A stretch of 64,000 nucleotides of DNA from Cryptomeria japonica. Lineage: Eukaryota > Streptophyta > Pinopsida > Cupressales > Cupressaceae. Each line of letters begins with the position of its first letter. Positions within the stretch are counted from its first letter, which is position 1. Made by a program: the position numbers and the translations under genes. Shown in pieces: positions 10,885-23,807 of this stretch. A model generated the notes under the pieces. It worked only from the letters and a program-made list of their open reading frames with translations. It was not told the origin of the DNA and did no database searches. The stretch covers positions 480,681,657 through 480,745,656 of the forward strand of contig NC_081412.1 of assembly GCF_030272615.1 (NCBI RefSeq), written 5' to 3'.

Positions 10885-13800
10885 CTTCATTCATTACTTT
10901 GCAAGAAGAGATTTATCTTTCTTTGATCTTAAGATTGTCAAATATTGTTGCTACCTTGCCCTTCTAATGACTTGCTCATATATGGTGAGGACTACTTCTT
11001 TCTCAAAGTCGTTCTACTTCTATCAATTCATTCATGAAGGTTTACACTTCAAACACTACCCCCTGATCATTGATGGTCTTTTGTGTTTGTGTATTAAGCA
11101 TCTCCCATGTCATAATTTTCATGAGATTATGACAGTCCCTTATTCTTTCATGCAAGCTACTTTTCACTAATAGCTTTACTCAGTTTATTGTCTTTTATAG
11201 GTTGTCTTGATGTGTTTTGGAAACATCAACGCTTTATCACAGTTGTGGATACCTATGGTTTTGATATGAATTATCTTTCCTTTGGTAGCTTTGGTACCAT
11301 TGTGCCTGGCCTACAACACACACTCAACACATTCTGCTAACACTAATTCCTAATTTCTGCTATATGACTGCAAACTGAATTATTAGCATGACTGTGATCT
11401 TATCTTGCGCTTGTTATAGTCTGACCTTTGTTATCTCTTTACCGTATAGTCTCTGTCATACATTGACAAGGACTACTCTTTAAATCCTGTGAACTTTTAT
11501 GGATATTATCTCTTGCTTTTTGCATTGCTTTGTCTTGATTGAAACTCTTTATCTCAGGACTGCCCTTGTTGTATCACGATCAACTCCATAGACTGTGTTA
11601 TGTCTAGAAGCCTGCAAACACTGCTTTATCTCTGTTAAAAAGAACTTGTCTTTGGTCTGATCTTAGCCCTTTCTCATGGTCTTCCTTAATGATTGCATTC
11701 ATGGTTGTAGGGGGCTATGCTTTTGTCATTGTCTTTCTAGGACTGTGACTATTGTATCATTATTGCATTTTGACTTGCACATTATACTATGTCCACTTTT
11801 GGACTGTATTTTCCTTATTGTCTTAAATCTGTCAAGACTTGAATAGACTTTTCTAAGGTTATGACCTTGTAAAGAACAAGGGTTTTGTTATTCTAGAATG
11901 CTACAACGATATCTTCTCTGAAAACTTTTCCCATATACTGATTATTTCATTCTAAATTTGATCTAGAGGCTTTCGAGGATGATCCAGAACAAGCTGGAGG
12001 TGATATAATTGAGAAATACTGAAAATCTAATTTTTAAAAAAATTCTACATTTTAGTAAATCACATTTCAAAGGTCTTCGAAGCAGAATTTGTGGTCAATT
12101 GTGACGTCGGTCCCTTAACTTGATAAGCTGAAGGCCATGGTGTTAATAGACTAAAATTAGTTCTCTTCGAGACCTTTCCAACAATGTAATCCGTTTCGCA
12201 TTTTGAGTTTTGAGCTGAAAGATATGGCCCCACCAATTTGGGGTACCTAAACTCCTAGTTTTTTGAAAATTTGTAATTTGTTTGTTATTTTATTTTACAA
12301 GGACTCTTCATTTTTTAATCTAATGGGTTCCAGAGACTATTGGAATTCCATGTTGTTGTTTAAAACTCAGTTTTGGATAATATAATGTGACTTCTGATGC
12401 ATACAACTTTGGCTTTTCGAGTTCTTGCTATTGTCCATCTTGTTAAGCAATACTTGTAGGTTTCCGCTTACCTTACAATATTGTTGACGAATTCCTTACT
12501 AAATTTAGATTAAAATCTGTCTTAAAAATGAGCTCATTGAAGGTTTTACAGCAAATCGTATGTGTTCTTGAATCTTTGATGATTGAAGCTTTATGTTCTA
12601 TCATGTGTTATTGCATGGGACTGCACATTTGACTGTGATCTTTGAGGCTACTATTAAAATCAGTAATCATTGTCTTAGGCCTGCTCTTGGTTGCTAGTCT
12701 CTTCCAGTCTTTTTCATTATTGTATTTGCTTCATGATCTAAAGCTTGGAATACATTATCATATGTAGATCATAGGTCATGCATTCTATTGATAGCTATCT
12801 TTAAATATTCCTTGTGGTCTTTTACCATAGATTGTTGGTTACAACTCTTTGTTTTCTTTTTAAACTGCTCCTTGCATCTTTTTCACTGTTGTTTACACAC
12901 ATGATCCCTTTGCATGCCATAGATCACTACTCCTTTACGAGTTTCACATTCATTGTTCTCTCTCTTTGATAGTGACTATCATTTCATTCATTTGATGTCC
13001 TATATATGATTTTTTGTGTTGCTAGTACCCTTTGATAGTCTTATGGCTTGGATTGTGACCAACCTTTCTTCCCCTGCCTGAGATAAGGCATAATGTTCTT
13101 GATATAGGGTATGCATATTCTTCTATGGATGGCACTCTTATATTGTTAAGATTCACAAGTCAAAAATGTTTATTATTCTAAACTATCAAACCCTCTTTAT
13201 TGTCCTCCATGGAGTGTGATAGGCTCTCTTTTTTCACTGTCATTTCATGGACTATATTTGTTGTCTTCTTTCTCATACCTGATGGTAAGGATGGGTTATG
13301 ATTGTTGTTTGTTGTTCTAACCTTATTGAATGTTTGTTGTCCTTTGAGTGTCACAATGTTGAGTGTTTGGCTCTTGAACACTGCTTTTTTCCTCTTTTGA
13401 GTCTGGGATTAAACCCTAGATACAAAGGGCTTCAAGACTATGTATTTGATGGGGTTGTGTCTTTGTCACACCTTTATCAGCAGGGTATAAGGTATGTATT
13501 GGGACATGTTCTAACGTCTCAGGTAGTAAGCATATGACCCTCACCAATATTTGATATTGATGGTAGACAAAAAAATGTCTCACATGGTGTGGCATGACTT
13601 ATTCACTGTTTTGTGATTCCATGGAGACTTTTGTATCCTTGTACTGTTTTTTGTGCTTGATTTTTATTTGGATGAGCCATCATTTCCATTATGATCATGA
13701 TCTAGCTCTTGCTAGATCTAGGGATTATCCTTTGTCGATTGTCATATGAAGCTATGTTACCTATGAATTGCTTTGCTCTTTGTGACCTTTACTGTCCTAT

Positions 13801-14306
13801 ACCTTTTGTAATGATTGTCGATATTTCCTTTGTCTCGGACTTTTCTTTCAAGTTGTAGAGGTTGGTATGACTTTATCTCATCTCCTATCTTGAAAAACTT
13901 GACTACTTTGTCTTCCATTTACTACTCCAAAAGTGTTCCCATGACTGTAGCAGACCTATTAGGTTTGTTCTACGATCACTGTGTTGGTATATAATAGTCA
14001 TATTTGATATGAGACTATTCTAGCTTTCCTTGTTTCCATCTGTTGACTATCAAAGTCTTGATTGTGCTTTGTGATTATCAAATGAAAGTCTTAGGACCAC
14101 CGATACAGCAGGTCCTTTAAGGTTTTGAGACTTTGACGTATTTATCTTTGAAGCAACCACTTAACCTGTTTTTTGAGACTTTGACACTACCTTTCATATG
14201 CATGCATCTTTATGTGGCTCATATCACTGCAGTCCTCGTTGCCCTTCATATGCTACTGCATTTTCATATTCAATCTATGCTTGGCTTCATTTTTTATGTT
14301 GCACCA

Positions 14307-14937
14307 TTAAAATATTTATATTATTCACCACTATCAATTTATTTAATCTATGTTCTATATATTTGTTTAAATGATGACTATTTTAGGGATCCATGCATAT
14401 TTCTAATTATCATAAATTGTCGCCATTAGAATATTATTAGTCACCATTGTGAATTTAGTTGATATATGTACTATATATTCGTTTTAAATGATGTGAGTTT
14501 CACATTCTCTCTTGCATATCTTGAATGACCATTTTGAGGATCCATGCATATTTTGAATGATCATATTGGGAATTGATTTTTGATTTGCATCTTGAAGTTG
14601 TCATCACAAAATACAACAGGTACATCGTATATCATGCATAATTCTGCTAGGTCATTGGCCACAAATGTTGGTTAAGTTCACCCAAATTTGGCATGCTTTT
14701 AAAAGTGAAGATTTTATTTAGTATTTGGAAAGATGGAAACTCAACTCCTTTTTTTAGAAGCATTCATTGGTTATCATATTTCCTCCAATATCAAGTATAT
14801 CCTTACAATTCTTTTCTATCTTTCAAGCTACAAGAGAAACATGAAGAATATGAGATGCTTCTTGTTTGGTTGGATCTTTTCTATCTTTCAGGCTATAAGA
14901 GAAACATGAAGAATATCGGATGCTTCTTGTTCAATTG
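14307..14937. repeat. Direct repeats inside the CACTA-like insert
   Basis: A block of about 72 bp at 14,307-14,378 recurs, diverged, at 14,426-14,496 and includes a shared gtttaaatgatg end. The words ggatccatgcatatt follow both copies. A separate 65-bp tandem pair begins with ttctatctttca at 14,814 and 14,879. Such repeats are common in the long subterminal regions of CACTA elements, but here they do not identify the family. Confidence 0.7.
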
Positions 14938-15741
14938 AAAAACATTGTTGAGCAATTGCATCTACAAGTCGTCATTCTAGATATGGCACGCTGAAAACAC
15001 TACAGCTTCAACATGTTCAAAATTAAATATTTCCTTTCGGTTGTCTTCATAAAAATATGCAATTAAATCAAGGATCTTTTGTGCTACACCATTAAACTTA
15101 GTGGACATGTATAGTATGGGCCAGTTTAAGTACTTAACTATGAGGTTGTAGTGTTAGGGAAATTAGTGTCAATATTCAATAATGGTTATGTCGTATCCAT
15201 GGTATGTTTTTCTGGTTGTAGAGAAACTCCCACATCATTTTGTAAGATACAAAACATTGGAAATAATTACAATTAATATGGTATTTCTTGTCAAGTTAGT
15301 TTGTTATGCTACTTTGTTGAGTGTTTTGTAAGAAATAAGATATTGGAAATAACTAAATATGACTAATTATATGACCATTTGATGGCAAAATAATGATTAA
15401 AATGACTAAATATACTACCAATGGATGGAAATTAGTTGATACAAATGACTAAATATATTACCAATAGACGGAGGTCGGTGAATAAAAAAGACTAAATATA
15501 CTACCAATTGATAGCAATTAACGATTGCAATGACAATAAATGACTAAATTAATGACTAAATATACTACCAAATTGATCAATCAAAATAATCAATAAATTA
15601 CTAAAAATGGTTGAGTCATAAATTTGGTCACGTTATAAATGACCGGCAATAAACTACTAATGGTCACATGACTAAGATTAGTCATTTATATGCAATTTTT
15701 AGTAGTTTTTTTAGCCATTTACTGTCGTTTTTGTACTAGTG

Positions 15742-16400
15742 AACTTTGAAAAACCCTTGACAAATCTTCGGTAGTAGCTGCAAAGTCCCAAAATCCCATA
15801 AGGTGTGTTAAGGTTCTTGGTTTATACCAGCTCCTTATGGCTTCAATCTTCCCCTCATCAACACTAACAACTTGAACATTGCTTTTGTATCCTAGGTATA
15901 AAATTTCCTCCAATCCAAATTCACACTTGGATAGCTTAGCAAATAAGGATTGTTGTTCGAGTTTTTCCAACATTTTGTCTGTCTTGAATGTTCCTCCCAA
16001 GTTTTGCTATAGATTAAAATAACATCAAAGAAGACTAACAGAAATTTCCTTAGTTGTTTTCTAAAAATGTGGTTCATACATGATTGGAAGGAAGCAAGAG
16101 TGTTTCATAGGCCAAAATGTAAGACAAAAAATTCAAAGTATCCAAAATGGCATCTAAAAGTTGTTTTGGGAACATCTTCCTTTCTTACCTTTATTTGATG
16201 ATACCCTGAACGTAGGTTGATTTTTTAGCAATATACTACTCCATGAAGTTCGTCAATTAGTTCATTGACCATAGAAAGGGTATCATTTTTTTATGGCCTT
16301 TTTATTAGGTGCTCTATAGTCAATGAACATTCTCATGGTGTCATAGTTCTTCTTTACTAGTACAATAGAGAAGGAAAAGGGACTAGAGCTAGGTTCAATA
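15742..16400 (-). pseudogene. Gy1 reverse transcriptase, middle part
   Basis: On the - strand this covers the palm of a gypsy reverse transcriptase. It includes an active-site region reading VFFDVILIYSKTWEEH where chromoviruses usually have FDD, so the second catalytic Asp is Val. It continues into SLFAKLSKCEFGLEEILYLG and the connection region. Stops and frameshifts interrupt it. It is bounded by Co1 on the right and by the CACTA-like insertion on the left. The homologous Gy2 segment is about 29,215-29,900. Confidence 0.87.
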
Positions 16401-17933
16401 TGTTGAACAAACCACAAGACTAAGAAGGCAAGTGAATCAATTCAAACCTCAAAATACTTTACTTTTGATCTCTTAAACTTCAAACCACAATTAACAAAAA
16501 ACTACAAATATGAAACATGAAAGCACAAAACACAATAATCACATGAACACTATATTTATGTGGAAAACCCTAAACAAGGAAAAATCATGGTGAGAATCAC
16601 AGTCACAATATGAATAATTGATTATGATGTTTAGGTTTAAGGTCAAGGAGCTCACTGCCCCTGAAAGGAGACTAAGGTGCACAACCTTAGGGCAAGATAC
16701 AAAAGGCTGCACAAATGGCCAAAAGGAACACACCTTCTTCCGACGAGTGCAAAGGATCAATGAACTGAGATGAACAAGATCTCTTGAACATGAAATTGTC
16801 CTTGAACCACTGTGTCAAGTGACCAACATCATGGCAAACACATATGACATAAATCATAGTCTCAAAGCTCTTCACAAAGTGTCTTTCACACTTATGCTAC
16901 ACCAAATCTGCTTGTCCATCATTCACATGCACTTCACATCAATTCACACTCATCCCATAGACAACTCATACAGTTGCATATCTATATATAAAAAAATCAT
17001 TCATTAAAAAATCTCATCTAGGTTGGCCACAAACAAAATAAATACTATTACATAAATTAGGCCATCTAGACCAATAAAATCCATTGTGGTCCACTCTAGG
17101 AGATAAAGGGGACCCAAAAACATCACAACGCATCCTTCCCAAATGATTACAATGAACCACACACGCTAACACATCCTCCAAAGTTAGCAACAAACAAAAT
17201 GTGTCGATGAACATAGAAAGCATGCTAACTAGTCGACACAAAAACATTCTCCAATGCAAAAAACTCAATGTGGATCTAAACACATCATGGTGAGACTCAT
17301 ATCTTCATCCAAACACAACTACCAAAGCATATCCAAACCAAAAAGACATGATCCAAATAAGATACACCACCACAATCAGTTGGAAACCAAACTAGCTGAC
17401 AACACAAAACTCAAAACACCATAACTGTACTTGCCAATCAAATTATCACTAGAAAAACTGAATTGGAACACCACACAACCCAAATGAACATGTGCTCCAA
17501 GCTACAACACTGAAAATCACATATCAAGGAACCGCCAAGCATTCTCCAAACCAATTTTGACAAACACCCCACTGTAAAAAACAGCAACAACTAACTCTAC
17601 CATCTAAGCAATAAAGGACGTGTAAGCCTAATAGTGCAACACACACAAATCATAAACATTATATCCAAAACCGCACTCTATAATATTCACTACTAAAGGA
17701 ATGCAAAGAATTCTCCCACTGGGACATTAAGTACTCTTTCCTACATCAAACTGTTTCCTGAATATTGAAACTTCCACTATAGCAACCTTCCAGAAACATA
17801 TCAAACTTGCTTGATATCACTACCAGACCACACAACAACATCAGAATAATGATTTTTGAACAATTTCCAACATCTACACTATGCACAGTGACATCAATGA
17901 CAACAAAGCTAAACATAACTCAAGTTTCCAACA
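16401..17933 (-). repeat. Co1 3' LTR
   Basis: The LTR begins tgttgaacaaac on the + strand and ends tttccaaca, giving TG/CA termini. It aligns with 22,214-23,807 throughout, from the shared ttaaacttcaaaccacaatt near the left end to atgcacagtgacatcaatga near the right. It lacks the 94-bp duplication found in the other LTR. Confidence 0.88.
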
Positions 17934-17946
17934 TTCTCCCCTTTGT
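17934..17946 (-). promoter_or_regulatory. Co1 polypurine tract
   Basis: On the - strand, gacaaaggggagaa abuts the first TG of the 3' LTR. This is the expected priming site for plus-strand DNA synthesis. Confidence 0.8.
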
Positions 17947-19600
17947 CGTTGATGTCAACACTTCTACCATCAACAGCAAGAAACACTGAACTCATGACTG
18001 ATCTTTCTCCCCCTTTGACATCAAAAACAAAGGGTGCAACAATTACTAGCAGAGTCTCTCTCTCCCTCTTTTGGATCAAACTCTTATACCTGCAAAACAC
18101 ACTACTCCCCCTGAGAGTAGTCACTGCATCAATCCAGGAGCAAAAGATGAATTTTAGAACTCCCCCTAGACAAATGCACCACTTAAATGCATCTAGTTTA
18201 GAGGAGGGGCAATAACCCCTAAATTCTGTCGGAGATACTCAAAGGTATCCTTTGTCAAAGCCTTGGTAAAAATATCTACAATTTGTTCGTTAATAGGTAC
18301 ATACTTCAATCTGACTTCCTTCTATGTAACCTTCTCTATTAAGAAATGATATCGGATTGAAATGTGTTTAGTCCTTTAATGCATCATCGGATTCCTTGAA
18401 ATGTTAACTGCACATGTATTATCACACATTAAAGGAATTATCTCGTCATACTTTACCTCGGTATCACTAAAAGTTTGCTTCATCCACATGAACTAAGAAC
18501 AACAAGATGTCGTTGCAGTGTATTATGCCTTTGTCATAGATAAGGACATTGAATCTTGTTTCTTACTCGACCAAGAGACCAATTTGTCTCCCAAGAAAAC
18601 TACACCACTACTTGTGCTTCTCCTATCATCCACCCATCCAATCCAATCAGCATCTGTATATGCTTTCAAAGTGAAATCATCATCTTTCTTATATCATAAT
18701 CTATAATCTGGAGTCTCTTTCAAATATCTGAATATTCTTTGCATTGATCATGAGATTGCTTAGGATTAACTTGATATATGGCAACCAAATAGACAATCTA
18801 CTTAATATTCGATCTTGAAAAAATTAAAATACAACGATCCTCCAATCATAGATCTATATTATTTCCTATCAACATCTAAAGATCAATTATCCTTGCTTAA
18901 CTTGCAACCAGTAGCCATAGGGGTTGTAACCGGTTTAGAATTCTCCATCCCAAATTTCTTCATCTACTTGATATACTTAGTTTGAGAAATAAAAAATGCA
19001 TTATTCTGATTAACATGAAGACCAATGAAAAATGGCAATTCACCTATCATAGGCATCTCAAATTCCTTATGAATGTCTCATGCAAACTTCCTACATATAT
19101 TATCATCTCCTCCAAATGTGATATCATTAACATACACAATAATAATCAATAGTTTATCACCTTCAAATCTGAAATAAAGATTGTTATAGGTAGTATCTTT
19201 TCTGTAATTTTGTTGTAACAAATACCTATCTAACCTCGCATATCACACTCTGAGAGCTTGCTTGAGTCCATAAAGTGTCTTCTTGAGTCTACAAAGCAAA
19301 TCTGAATCTTCTAACAACTTGAACCCATTTGGTTGTTCAATGTATACTTCTTTAAGTTTTTCATTCAAAAATGTTGACTTGGCATCCATTTGATACACCT
19401 TAAAGTTCTTATATACAACAAATGCAAGAAACATCCTTATAGCCTCTATTTTTGCCACCAGAGCGAATGTCTCCTCAAAATCTATGCCTTCAACTTGTAA
19501 ATAAACCTTACAAGGAAATCTTGTATTGTTACTTGTAACTTTTCCATCTTCATTTAGCCATTACCTTTATCCAACTTTAATCATTGTTTGCATCCACATG
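17947..19600 (-). pseudogene. Co1 reverse transcriptase and RNase H remnants
   Basis: On the - strand, 19,458-19,243 encodes a clear copia RT segment: YQMDAKSTFLNEKLKEVYIE, then KTLYGLKQA. This matches the usual QMDVKTAFLNG..EEVYM..P.GF and LYGLKQAPR block. Near 19,130 the active-site box reads VYVNDITFGG rather than YVDD, so one catalytic Asp is Asn. Decayed RNase H sequence (tribe words such as ADWIGWVDDRRS in broken frames) lies toward 18,500-18,700. The reading frame is lost in many places. Confidence 0.82.
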
Positions 19601-20095
19601 GGTCTTTGACTCCACATGAGATAACAAACAATAGTTTGATTGTTCACTAGTTTTTGCAGGTCTTCTTCTTGTTTGAACTCCTTTATTCTTGTCTCCAATG
19701 ATCCGGCCCTCTAAATTATTCTTTTACACATACTTTGCTAGTGTCTTAGATGTTTGTTCAAGCTCCTTTTCTTTTGCACTTACCTCTTTTTTCTCTTTCG
19801 AAACATCCTTCTCTTTTACAACAACTGAAATGACTTCTATTTTTGTCTTTGATTGAGGTACGGTCTCATTTTGATTTCATTCTTCACTAACTCTAACATT
19901 TGCATTCTCCACAATCTTGATTAGCCTCTTGTTGTAACACTAGTATGTCTTGCTCCTTGTAGAATATCCCAAGAATATGCCTTCATCTAACCTTGCATCA
20001 AAATTCCCTAGATCTTCCTCATCTCTCCTTACATAGCACTTGCTTCCAAAGATTCTGAAATACTTGACTGTAGGAAGTCTTTCATTTCATAGCTC

Positions 20096-20900
20096 TTAAG
20101 GCATCTTAGTGTGATTCGCTCTTGTTTGAACCCTATTAAGAATGCAAATGACAATATGCAAAGACTCTTTCCAATACATATTAGACAGGTTAGCATCCTT
20201 CAACATAGTTCTAGTCATTTCAACAATAGTCCTATTCTTTATTTCAACAACTCCATTCTGCTGAGGGGTCCTACAAGCAAAAAACTTTCTTCTAATACCA
20301 TGCTTTTCACAGAATCTATCGAATTCATTTGAAGTAAACTCTCCTCCTCTTTTAGACCTTAAACATTTGATCTTAGCATCTACAAGATTTTCAATCATAG
20401 ACTTGAACACATTAAACTTCTCTAATGCTTTAGAGTTTTTCTCAAGAAAGTAACCCATGACATTTTAGAATAATCATCAATAAACGACATAGAATACCTT
20501 TCACTATTCAACCCACTTATCATTGTAATTCCACAAAAAATTGTATGAACCAACTCCAAGGGTTTTTAAGTTGAATACTTTGTTCTTGAATCTCCTTGTT
20601 TGCTTTTTTAGCTGACATTCCCTACACACAACATAAACAGGTTTGATAATCTTTGGTAAATCTCTTACAACGTGAGTAGGAATGATCTTCACCGTATTGT
20701 CAAAATTGATATTTCTTATCCTTTTGTTCTACAAGCAACATTTACTGCTTTATGCCAACATACAATGGCTTCCATTATTATCCTTAATGTAGTAGACATT
20801 CGCATTAGTTATTACACCTTCAGCAACTAATATCTCGAAACTTCCCTTTATGATTTCACATCCAAACCCATGAAATATGAACTTATAACCCTTGCTACAC
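20096..20900 (-). pseudogene. Co1 integrase remnant
   Basis: The segment 20,458-20,096 on the - strand reads as a copia integrase core: EKFNVFKSMIENLVDAKIKC, then LRSKRGGEFTSNEFDRFCEK and TPQQNGVVEIKNRTIVEMTR. The usual second catalytic Asp (S/TD.GGE) is Lys here. The Glu of NGV.E is present but its neighbours have changed. Upstream, 20,692-20,504 contains the pre-integrase zinc-binding end (VYVVCRECQLKKQTRRFKNK). Frames change between the pieces, so no active protein could be made. Confidence 0.85.
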
Positions 20901-21399
20901 ATTTGACTCACACTCAAAAATTATGTATCAAACCCTTAAAATAATAAACATCATTAGTCCTATGCTTAACATCAATAGAAATAGTTCCTTTAACACAAAT
21001 AGGTGCAACTTCCTCACCTACAAATTTCACAGATCTACCATCATACTTCTCAAAATCAATTAACTCTTGTTATCACCTGTCATATGATTGAACATCCACA
21101 GTCACTTATCCATGCTTTGGGATCTACTTTTTTTTTTAGTGCAGTCTTCATATTCACTGATTTTTCACTGTTCTCCACATCTTTCGAAAAAATGGACCTT
21201 TCATCACTCTTCTCTTCTATAGCTAAAAACAATGATTTTTCATTTGAATCATCACCATCTTCTTCTTCAGACGAATAGATCTCCATTGAACAAAAATTCT
21301 TCTTAGGCTTATCTATGTCATATATTCTCTTATTTCTATTATTTCATTTGTGATTGTCTCTTCCCTTGTTAACATCATCGGGTCTTCTACCATAATCTT

Positions 21400-22199
21400 C
21401 CCTATAAGTACATCTAGAAACATAATGACCAATTCTTCCACAATTCAAACACTTGAAGGGTAACTTACCTTTGTAATTTTTTGAATTCTTTCTTCAATTT
21501 TCTTAAAAAGTTTGCTTCTATCTCATCCATGTCATTGCTTGCTTTAAGTATAGTTTCTTTCTTCTCCTTTTGCAAATCATCTAGCTCAGCAATCTCAAAA
21601 AGTTGATCCAAAGTGTACTTCTCCATATCATGACTTTCTTCAACCACATGCTTCTTAGCTTTGTAGCATTTAGGTAGTGTTAACAACACTTTTATTACAA
21701 CTTCACTTTCTTCTAATTTACTATTAATACCCTTAATTGCACCACAATCTCATTTACTCTATGTAGATAACTTTTAATGTTCTCATCACCAGACATCATC
21801 AAGTTCTCAAATTTATGCTTCAAATTTATCAACTTGGCTTGCTTTGTCTTCCAATCACCTTCATATACATTACTCAGCTTCTACCAAATCTCTTTAGTAG
21901 ACTTCAAACCCATAACTTTACCAAATACATAATCACTTAAACAACTGATAATTGCAACTTTAGCCTTGGCATTATTCTCGTGTGCCTTAACCTCATCCTA
22001 AGTATGACGACCATTTGTTGGAGCAATATATCCATTCTAGATACTTTCACATATTCCAGTTAGTAGAGATTGCAAAAGACACTCATCTTTTCCTTTCAAT
22101 AAGAGTGATTTGTGACATCTAACTTTGGTGCTTTGTAATTAAATTCATGCACCATTTCATATTTTCTTCAAGCTATTAAGCTTGTCTTAGAGGACCCAA
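21400..22199 (-). pseudogene. Co1 gag remnant with zinc knuckle
   Basis: Gag forms the particle that packages element RNA. The - strand frame at 21,689-21,465 is rich in Lys and Glu (MEKYTLDQLFEIAELDDLQK) and resembles the C-terminal half of plant copia gag. It is followed in another frame by a complete CCHC knuckle, CLNCGRIGHYVSRC, at 21,451-21,410. Decayed gag continues upstream toward the primer-binding site at 22,200. Several shifts and stops are present. Confidence 0.8.
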
Positions 22200-22211
22200 G
22201 CTCCGATACCA
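22200..22211 (-). promoter_or_regulatory. Co1 primer-binding site
   Basis: The - strand reads TGGTATCGGAGC, two bases after the 5' LTR. It differs by one base (A to G) from the standard plant initiator-Met tRNA complement. Confidence 0.88.
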
Positions 22212-22213
22212 AT

Positions 22214-23807
22214 TGTGGAACACACCATAGAACTGAGAGGGGGTGAATCAGTACGGGCATTAAAATACTTTACTTATGATCTATTAAACTTCAAACCACA
22301 ATTAACTTATTACTACAATTATGGAACATAAAAGCACAAAGCACAATTACATGAACACCGGATTTATGTGTAGAACCCTAAATAGGGAAAACCTACATTG
22401 AGAGTCACACTCACAATATGAATAATTGATTACAATGTTTAGGCTCAAGGCCAAGGAGCTCACTACCCCTAAAAAGACTTGCAAGACTAAGGCACACAAC
22501 CTTAGGGAAAGATACAAAAGGCTACACAAAGTACCAAAAGGAACACACCTCCCAACAGGTGCAAAGGATCAATGAACTAAGATGAACAAGAACTCTTGAT
22601 CATGAAATTGTCCTTGAACCACTATGTCAAGAGACCAACATCACAGTAAACACATCCAAGGATCAATGAACTAAGATGAACAAGAACTCTTGATCATGAA
22701 ATTGTCCTTGAACCACTATGTCAAGAGACCAACATCACAGTAAACACATCCAACATCAATCATTGTCTCAAATCTCTTCACAAACTGCCTTTCACACTTC
22801 TGCTACAAATCTGTTTATGCATCATTCACATACATTTCACATCAATTCACTCTCATCCCATACACAACTCATATAGTCACACACCTATATATACAAGATC
22901 ATTCATTAAAAACCTCATCTAGGTTGGCCACAAACAAAATAAACTGTATTACATAAATTAGGTCACCTAAACCAATAACATCCATTGTGGTCCACTCCAA
23001 AAGATAAAAAGAACCCAAACACATCACAACACATCCTTCTGAATGGTTCCAACAAACCACACACACTAACACATCCTCCAAAGTTGGCAACAAATGAAAT
23101 GTATAGATGAACAAAGAAATCATCCCAACTAATCAGCCCAAAAACATTATAGAATGCATAAAACTCAATGCGGATATACACACGCCACATTAAAACCACC
23201 AAAGCATATATAGACCAAAAAGACATGATCCAAATAGGATACAACACCACAATCAGCAAGAAACCAGACTTGCGAACAATACAGAACTCAGAACCCCATA
23301 ACTTCACTTGCCAATCATATTATCACTAGAAAACTAAACTAGAACACTGTGAAACTCAAATGAACATGTCCTCCAAGTTGCAACACTGAAAACCACATAT
23401 CAAAGAACCACTAAATATCCTTCAGACCAGTTATGATAGACACCCCACTGTCAGAAACAACAACAACTAACTCTAAGCAACAGAGGACCTATAAACTTGA
23501 TAGTCCAATGTACACAGATCATAAACATTATATCTCGAACCACACTCCATAATCTTCACATACCGAAGGAATGCAAAGCATTCTTCCACTAGGACATTAA
23601 AAACTCTTTCTTGCATATTGAAACCTCCACTACACCAACCTTTCAAAAACACCTCAAACTTTCTTAATATCACTGCCAAACCACACAACAACATCAAAAC
23701 GTTCACTTTGGACCATAAATCCACACTATGCACAGTGACATCAATGACAACACCAAATAGGTTGACATCATTGACAACACAGCTAAATATAACTCAATTT
23801 TCTGACA
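22214..23807 (-). repeat. Co1 5' LTR
   Basis: The LTR begins tgtggaacacac and ends ttctgaca on the + strand. It is 1,594 bp against 1,533 bp for its partner, the excess being largely one exact 94-bp tandem duplication (22,564-22,657 and 22,658-22,751). It abuts Gy1 RT sequence on the right. Confidence 0.88.
22564..22751. repeat. Exact 94-bp tandem duplication in the Co1 5' LTR
   Basis: Two identical units start aaggatcaatgaactaagat. The homologous part of the 3' LTR (near 16,748) has a single copy, so the duplication arose after insertion, in this LTR only. Confidence 0.95.

Larger units (their letters stand above)
8961..15741. mobile_element. CACTA-like DNA insertion in Gy1
   Basis: The right end, read on the - strand, is CACTAGTACAAAAACGACAG, a good CACTA-family terminus. 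Just inside it are at least four subterminal copies of gactaaatatactaccaa (15,403-15,575). The flanks share a 3-bp duplication, aac (8,958-8,960 and 15,742-15,744), the length CACTA elements make, and Gy1 is exactly continuous once the insert is removed. The left end (gtatgtggtactg) does not mirror the right terminus. No transposase domain is recognisable. The interior is T-rich with the motif TGACTGT scattered on one strand. It may be a non-autonomous or decayed CACTA element, or a composite insertion. Confidence 0.65.
16401..23807 (-). mobile_element. Co1: Ty1/copia retrotransposon, decayed
   Basis: A - strand copia element with long LTRs (16,401-17,933 and 22,214-23,807), a primer-binding site, gag with a zinc knuckle, integrase before reverse transcriptase (the copia order), and a polypurine tract beside the 3' LTR. 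It interrupts Gy1 reverse transcriptase. The flanks caata (16,396-16,400) and agata (23,808-23,812) may be a decayed 5-bp target duplication (3 of 5 match). The coding region is full of stops and shifts, and catalytic residues are lost. Confidence 0.9.
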
